From assembly GCF_005863245.1 (NCBI RefSeq), contig NZ_VBUT01000005.1, positions 248,001-312,000 of the forward strand: a DNA stretch of 64,000 bases, in the 5' to 3' direction. Position 1 is the stretch's first letter. Each line of letters begins with the position of its first letter. Below the pieces are notes generated by a model. That model saw only the letters and a list, made by a program, of their open reading frames with translations. It searched no databases and was not told the DNA's origin. Positions 60,051-64,000 of this stretch are shown one piece after another. This DNA comes from Nocardia cyriacigeorgica. GTDB taxonomy: Bacteria; Actinomycetota; Actinomycetes; Mycobacteriales; Mycobacteriaceae. Made by a program: the position numbers and the translations under genes.

Positions 60051-61001
60051 ATGGATCTGTCGCTGGCCCGCCTGCGTATGCTGCGCGAGCTGCACCGCCG
60101 CGGCACCATCACCGCCGCCGCCACCGCGCTGCACTACACGGCGTCGGCGGTGTCGCAGCAGCTGGCGCAGCTCGAACGCGATGTCGGCACCCGGCTGCTG
60201 GAGCGGCGCGGGCGCCGGGTCCAGCTCACCGACCAAGGGGTGCTGCTGGCCGAGCATGCCGAGGAGATCCTGGCCTCGGTCGAACGCGCCACCCAGGCGC
60301 TCGAGGACGCCGCCGAATCGGTGACGGCCACGCTGACCGCAGGGGTCTGGGCCTCGGTGGCTTCCGGCCTGCTCCCGGACGCGCTCAACGCCCTCGCCCG
60401 CACCCATCCCGGCATCCTGGTGCGCACGCGGGAACTCGCGCCGGAGTCGACGGCCGCGGCGGTCCGCGACGGCGCGCTCGATCTGTCGTTCGTGCTCGAC
60501 TACTCCAACTATCCGATGGCATGGGACGGCGGTCTCGACCGCGCCGTCATCGCGGTGGAGCGGCTCTACGCCGCGGTACCGGCCGGCGCCGTCCCCGCGA
60601 CCAGCGTGACGCTGGCCGAGCTGGCCGAATACCCGTGGATCCTGGCCCCGGCCCGGTCGCACTTCGGGCACGCGGTCCGGCTGGCGTTCCAATCGGCCGG
60701 CGTGGCGCCGCGCATCGACCACGAGGTGGAGGAACAGGCGACAGCCATGGCGATGGTCGCCGCCGGACTCGGCGTCACCCTCGTGTCCGACCTGGGCCTG
60801 GCCTTGCGCCCACCGGGAGTCGACATCATCGCACTCGGCGACATCCTCACCCGCACCGTGTCGCTGGCCTACCGCACCACCACCGCGCGGCGAGCCGCAT
60901 TGCTGCTGGTGGTGGACGCGATCAGGGCCGCGGCCCAGGACAAAGGCCTGGGCGCCGACACCGCGTTGCCGGACTCGGCCGAGACCGAGCGGCCGCGCTG
61001 A
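60051..61001 (+). CDS. LysR family transcriptional regulator
   Basis: The 316-aa protein has a winged HTH (LRMLRELHRRGTITAAATAL, SAVSQQLAQLERDVGTRLLE) and a periplasmic-binding-like effector domain. ATG at 60051 is the natural start. It is divergent from the Glu/Leu-type dehydrogenase gene; the gap contains GTTCACGG and GTTCACCG repeats 14 bp apart (from 59983) that could be half-sites. It probably responds to an amino acid or its oxo acid. Ends with a short acidic tail. Confidence 0.93.
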   Translation: MDLSLARLRMLRELHRRGTITAAATALHYTASAVSQQLAQLERDVGTRLLERRGRRVQLTDQGVLLAEHAEEILASVERATQALEDAAESVTATLTAGVWASVASGLLPDALNALARTHPGILVRTRELAPESTAAAVRDGALDLSFVLDYSNYPMAWDGGLDRAVIAVERLYAAVPAGAVPATSVTLAELAEYPWILAPARSHFGHAVRLAFQSAGVAPRIDHEVEEQATAMAMVAAGLGVTLVSDLGLALRPPGVDIIALGDILTRTVSLAYRTTTARRAALLLVVDAIRAAAQDKGLGADTALPDSAETERPR

Positions 61002-61044
61002 CTCGGCACCGGCCCGGTGTGCTCGCTTCCGGGACTGTGCGCCG

Positions 61045-61503
61045 TCAGTTGTCCCAACCGGCCAAGGCCGATGCCAGATCGGGCACCTCGAGAATCTCGA
61101 TGGCCTGTTGACGCACCTCCGGGCAGGTCTGGGTGGTCACGGTGTCGACGATCGAATTGTCCCGGATCACCTCGTCATTGAGCCCCTCATTGCGGGCCGC
61201 CCAGTTCTGCACGGTGCCGTTGAAACTCACCTTCGCCACCGTGGGGCCCTGGTCACGCCAATTGTCGAGCTCCGGCTCGATCATGTCGCACAACTGCTGC
61301 GCCGCCTGCGGGGTCACGGTGTCCTCGTCAGCGCCGGGCGAGGTCATCGCCCCGGGGGTCGTCATGGTGATCGTCGGCATGTCCGGAGTCCGGGGCACCG
61401 GATCGGAACCATCATCATCACCACACCCCACCAGCACCGCACCGGCTGCCAGCGCGGCAGCCGCCACCGTCGATCGCATCAGATAGTCACGAGACCGTCG
61501 CAT
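61045..61503 (-). CDS. Lipoprotein of unknown function
   Basis: ATG at 61503 has GAGGAG five bases upstream and gives 152 aa. The lipobox is VLVGC with Cys at about 27, followed by an acidic and Thr/Pro-rich linker (TITMTTPGAMTSPGADED). The C-terminal domain has QLCDMIEPELDNW and TQTCPEVRQQAIEILEVPDL, with two Cys likely paired. Exported lipoproteins of this shape are common in Nocardia, but I cannot name a family. It is convergent with the LysR gene. Confidence 0.8.
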   Translation of the reverse strand: MRRSRDYLMRSTVAAAALAAGAVLVGCGDDDGSDPVPRTPDMPTITMTTPGAMTSPGADEDTVTPQAAQQLCDMIEPELDNWRDQGPTVAKVSFNGTVQNWAARNEGLNDEVIRDNSIVDTVTTQTCPEVRQQAIEILEVPDLASALAGWDN

Positions 61504-61622
61504 CACTTCTCCTCACAGATAGGGGTACTTGTCGTGGCTGTACCCGATCGATGTGAGGGCAACCAGGGCTGAGCCTGGCGCGGCGCCTGTGTTCGCACGA
61601 CGCCTTTCGACGGCCCTCGACG

Positions 61623-61907
61623 TCAGTCGATGTAGCCGGTCGCCGGGTTGATCATGCCGAGGAAGCTTCTGATCGATTCCCGGTGCTCACCCATCGTCGG
61701 CAGGTAACACTCGGCACCGGGATCGCCGGCGGTGCGGGCCGGACTACCGCCGAAGCCGTACCCGTCATTCGGTCCGGATCCCCAGTCGTAATCGGTGCCG
61801 CCATCCGGCCGCATCCGGAGGGTGAATACCTCGCCGTCGACCACGAGGGCGATCGGCCCCTCCCCGGGCCGCGGCTGGTAGTCGTCCGGCAGCACGTCGC
61901 CATCCAT
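61623..61907 (-). CDS. Small acidic protein of unknown function
   Basis: ATG at 61907 gives 94 residues beginning MDGDVLPDDYQPRPGEGPIA, with beta-type segments (IALVVDGEVFTLRM) and a Gly/Asp/Tyr-rich middle (YDWGSGPNDGYGFGGS). Ribosome site is a modest AGGG. Longer forms up to 62135 look non-coding. No family recognised. It follows the small membrane protein gene upstream by 67 bp and may be cotranscribed. Confidence 0.65.
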   Translation of the reverse strand: MDGDVLPDDYQPRPGEGPIALVVDGEVFTLRMRPDGGTDYDWGSGPNDGYGFGGSPARTAGDPGAECYLPTMGEHRESIRSFLGMINPATGYID

Positions 61908-61974
61908 GGTGCCGCACCCTATTCGGATCGAGACAGTGCTGATGCGCTGGCCAGCGCCTGATCTGCGAACCCCA

Positions 61975-62280
61975 TCACCGTGGCCGCCGTACAAATCGGA
62001 TGCCGAGGCGTGTGGCGAAGAACCCGAGCAGTGCGCCGACGAAGGTCGGAGCCACGACGAGGCCGACCCAGAACCAGCGAGTCGGCCACATCTTCGCGGC
62101 CATCTCACCCAGCAGCTCGTTGGGGTGGGGGTCATAGCTCGCCCAGTAGCAATTGACCGAAGTCGGCCCCAGCGTCCACCAGACTGCAGAAACCGCCACT
62201 GCGGTGACCCCGCAGAGGAAGCCGAAGAGGGTCGTGAACAGGACCGTCGATTTCACCGATACCGGAACTACATCCGTCAT
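61975..62280 (-). CDS. Small two-TM membrane protein
   Basis: ATG at 62280 (or TTG 62292) gives about 101 aa with two transmembrane helices, LFTTLFGFLCGVTAVAVSAV and WFWVGLVVAPTFVGALLGFF, joined by a loop with SVNCYWASYDPHPNELL that should face one side. It ends with a basic tail. No family recognised. Accessory-looking: GC and spacing in this end of the window differ from the core region. Confidence 0.65.
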   Translation of the reverse strand: MTDVVPVSVKSTVLFTTLFGFLCGVTAVAVSAVWWTLGPTSVNCYWASYDPHPNELLGEMAAKMWPTRWFWVGLVVAPTFVGALLGFFATRLGIRFVRRPR

Positions 62281-62429
62281 GAGGTCAGTCAAACAGCAGT
62301 CTCACCCATACGCCGTGTCGACACAGACCGCAGCCTGGCACAGCGAGTAGTGGAAGTCTCCGGTGACCGTGGCGTCTTCGCCGAACGACTCCCGGGCCAG
62401 CGGAATTGCCCTGGTTTCTGTGAATTCCG

Positions 62430-63347
62430 ATGGCGCCCCTACTACGTGCGCTTGGGACTATGTCCTTCGTGATCAAAACGAAGCCGGACACCGGCCCCCG
62501 CGTATCAGTGGGTTCGGTGCGTGTAGCAACCTTCAATGTTCTGTCGCCCCTGCTCGCCGATTGGCACCGCCGAAAGAAGGTCGTGGCAGAGCACTTACGG
62601 GCGGCTGCCCCCGACATCATCGCTTTGCAAGAGGTCGACGCCACGGAGGATCGTGAGCAGGGCATTGCCGATCTGCTCGGCCCGGGCTGGCACGTCGCGT
62701 GGCACTCTCGGACAACGCCTGATGGCGTCGGGCTGGCCCTGGCCAGCCGCTGGCCGTTCGCCAAGATCCATGAGCGCGGACTGGGAGTCACCGATCGCGC
62801 GGCGGTGTTTCCGTGGTCGGCGGTGGTCATCGCCGAGGTTCGTGCGCCGCAACCGTTGGGGACACTGCATGTCGCCCACCACAAACCGGTCTTCCAGTTC
62901 GATTACGAATATGAACGTGAGTTGCAGGCTGTCGAGGCGGCCCGGTTCATCGAAGAAGTCCTCGGCGACCGCGACGAGCACGTTGTCCTGGTCGGCGACT
63001 TCGACGCCACGCCGGACTCGTCGAGCATCCGGTTCTGGACCGGCCGCCAGTCACTGGCCGGTGTGAGCGTCAGCTATCACGACGCGTGGGAAGTGCTGCG
63101 TCCCAACGATCCCGGGCATACCTTCACCCCGGGTAATCCGCTGGTCGCCGGTGGTGACATGTTCTCCGCCGCCGGACGTCGCATCGACTATGTGATGGTG
63201 CGAGGCAAGAGTTTCGGGCCGACGCTCGCGGTGCGGTCTGTCGACCTGATCGGTGTCCAGCCGCAAGGTGGGGTGCAAGCGAGCGACCACTACGGTGTAG
63301 TCGCCGACCTGACTGTTCCTGCGCGAACTCCTGGCATCTGGGGTTGA
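62430..63347 (+). CDS. Endonuclease/exonuclease/phosphatase family protein
   Basis: The protein has RVATFNVLSPLLADW, IIALQEVDATED, VLVGDFDATPDSSS and a late ASDHYGVVAD, which together are the catalytic set of the family: the early Asn, the metal-binding Glu, the GDF segment (Asp in place of the usual Asn) and the final Asp-His pair. Substrates range from DNA and RNA to phospholipids. Start is uncertain: ATG 62430 or 62460, neither with a ribosome site. No signal peptide is clear, so it is probably cytoplasmic. Confidence 0.85.
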   Translation: MAPLLRALGTMSFVIKTKPDTGPRVSVGSVRVATFNVLSPLLADWHRRKKVVAEHLRAAAPDIIALQEVDATEDREQGIADLLGPGWHVAWHSRTTPDGVGLALASRWPFAKIHERGLGVTDRAAVFPWSAVVIAEVRAPQPLGTLHVAHHKPVFQFDYEYERELQAVEAARFIEEVLGDRDEHVVLVGDFDATPDSSSIRFWTGRQSLAGVSVSYHDAWEVLRPNDPGHTFTPGNPLVAGGDMFSAAGRRIDYVMVRGKSFGPTLAVRSVDLIGVQPQGGVQASDHYGVVADLTVPARTPGIWG

Positions 63348-63511
63348 CAAGGGTACGCGCTTCAGAACACGGCGTCGCGTTCTCGTAGTTGCCTGGTGTC
63401 CGGTCGGGCGAGTTCGGCGTCGACTTCGAGGTCGATGGTGCTGGCGATCGACCGAGTGGCTTTTCCCGGAGACTGGGCGCTAGTTGGCGGAGAAGCCGGC
63501 AGCCAAGAGGC

Positions 63512-63697
63512 CTATTCGTCACCGTCGGTGAACAACAGTGCCGCTGCGGCAAGGTGGACCATGCAGTCGTCTGGCCGATGATCGCGGTGCAGTTCGAGAA
63601 GTTCCCGAGCGCGTTCGCGTGTGAGGTCGAGGAGGTGGACGCGGCACATGTGTTCAGCGAGGCGTCCGTCTGCCTGCACATAGGTCCTGTGGTGCAT
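63512..63697 (-). CDS. Small protein, paralogue of the 36633-36890 gene
   Basis: ATG at 63697 with AGGGA upstream gives 61 aa starting MHHRTYVQADGRLAEHMCRV. Its C-terminal half, LTRERARELLELHRDH and HLAAAALLFTDGDE, aligns with the small protein at 36.7 kb, 27 kb away. It lies 86 bp downstream of a gene that continues beyond the window and may be cotranscribed with it. Function unknown. Confidence 0.7.
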   Translation of the reverse strand: MHHRTYVQADGRLAEHMCRVHLLDLTRERARELLELHRDHRPDDCMVHLAAAALLFTDGDE

Positions 63698-63783
63698 GGG
63701 TCCCTGACTTGTCGATGGAAGGAAACTTCGAAGTGGTTCCGAGGCTCGGTGCGCCATGGCCGGGGTTCGAGACTGCCGATGGG

Positions 63784-64000
63784 CTATGCGGTGTTGTGTG
63801 GCCCGATAGCCGGCGGGCGGTGATTGAGCGTGGATGGGGACTGTGGCAGCGACGGGAGCCGGTACATCCGACGATCGATGCCGGTCACCATGTCGTTGTA
63901 GGTGTCGATCAGCTTGGCCAACTGGGTCCACGAATCGTGGACTAGTGGGTCGTCGGCCGCGCGGGTCATCAGAAGGCGGTATGCGCGGACTTGGACCGCG
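63784..64000 (-). CDS. C-terminal part of a gene extending past the window (partial)
   Basis: The frame is open to the window edge and reads AVQVRAYRLLMTRAADDPLV then HDSWTQLAKLIDTYNDMVTG, which is helix-like and protein-like, so the ATG at 63969 is unlikely to be the start. The stop is at 63784. The end is Pro/Ser-rich. I recognise no family from these 72 residues. Confidence 0.65.
   Translation of the reverse strand, partial: AVQVRAYRLLMTRAADDPLVHDSWTQLAKLIDTYNDMVTGIDRRMYRLPSLPQSPSTLNHRPPAIGPHNTA

Noticed and set aside
63124..63681. 185-codon minus-strand frame under the endonuclease-family gene
   Set aside because: It is antisense to a gene with intact catalytic motifs and overlaps the 61-aa gene in another frame; its sequence is low-complexity Ser/Thr/Arg.
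1..64000. Prophage, insertion sequence, CRISPR, tRNA or integrase signatures
   Set aside because: No transposase, integrase, phage structural gene, spaced repeats or tRNA cloverleaf was seen on either strand.

Overview
This 64 kb window is very GC-rich and densely coding. It looks like a chromosomal segment of a mycolic-acid actinomycete, most probably Nocardia or a close relative. The evidence is the LigC/polymerase-domain pair as in mycobacteria, two fused HadAB-type dehydratases, an MMPL transporter beside a condensation-domain protein, a PAP2-diacylglycerol kinase fusion, DUF5753/DUF397 regulators and many exported lipases. The genus is an inference; no rRNA, tRNA, CRISPR array or transposase is visible.

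Layout. 0-6 kb: methylmalonyl-CoA mutase end plus meaB, then a minus-strand run of amidohydrolase, nucleoside hydrolase, CoA transferase and an unusual SDR protein. 6-10.6 kb: a membrane protein with an FG-like low-complexity arm, a two-gene unit of unknown function and a degenerate alpha/beta hydrolase. 10.6-16.2 kb: regulators (two TetR, one GlxA-like), an acyl-CoA dehydrogenase and an isochorismatase-family hydrolase. 16.2-20.2 kb: polymerase domain/ligC DNA repair pair, cold-shock protein, NfeD-like/flotillin pair. 20.3-25 kb: TetR, stand-alone condensation-domain protein and MMPL transporter, probably a lipid or lipopeptide export unit. 25.4-28.7 kb: PAP2-DAGK fusion, HxlR regulator, PaaI thioesterase, second PAP2 protein.

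28.7-34.1 kb holds the most unusual unit: four genes with overlapping stop and start codons encode a SufS-like cysteine desulfurase, an uncharacterised protein ending in a heavy-metal-associated domain, a fold-III PLP decarboxylase and a cysteine synthase-rhodanese fusion. Together they look like a sulfur-handling, PLP-dependent pathway for an unknown small molecule.

34.2-39.5 kb: PNPOx-like protein, CBS protein, PucR regulator, then a small locus with a DUF397 protein, its DUF5753 HTH partner and two other small genes. Three copies of an 18-bp inverted repeat with covarying arms lie upstream of three of these genes, and two of the copies overlap matching promoters. 39.5-56.3 kb is rich in exported hydrolases (three lipases in a row, an antigen-85-like esterase, a class-2 lipase) mixed with fatty-acid genes (two HadAB paralogues, AccD, acyl-ACP desaturase) and a PucR-like protein without its DNA-binding domain. 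56.8-61 kb: MpaB/Lcp-like oxygenase with a small exported partner, Glu/Leu-type dehydrogenase and LysR regulator. 61-64 kb is an accessory-looking end with small secreted or membrane proteins, an endonuclease/exonuclease/phosphatase-family protein and a 61-aa paralogue of the small protein at 36.6 kb.
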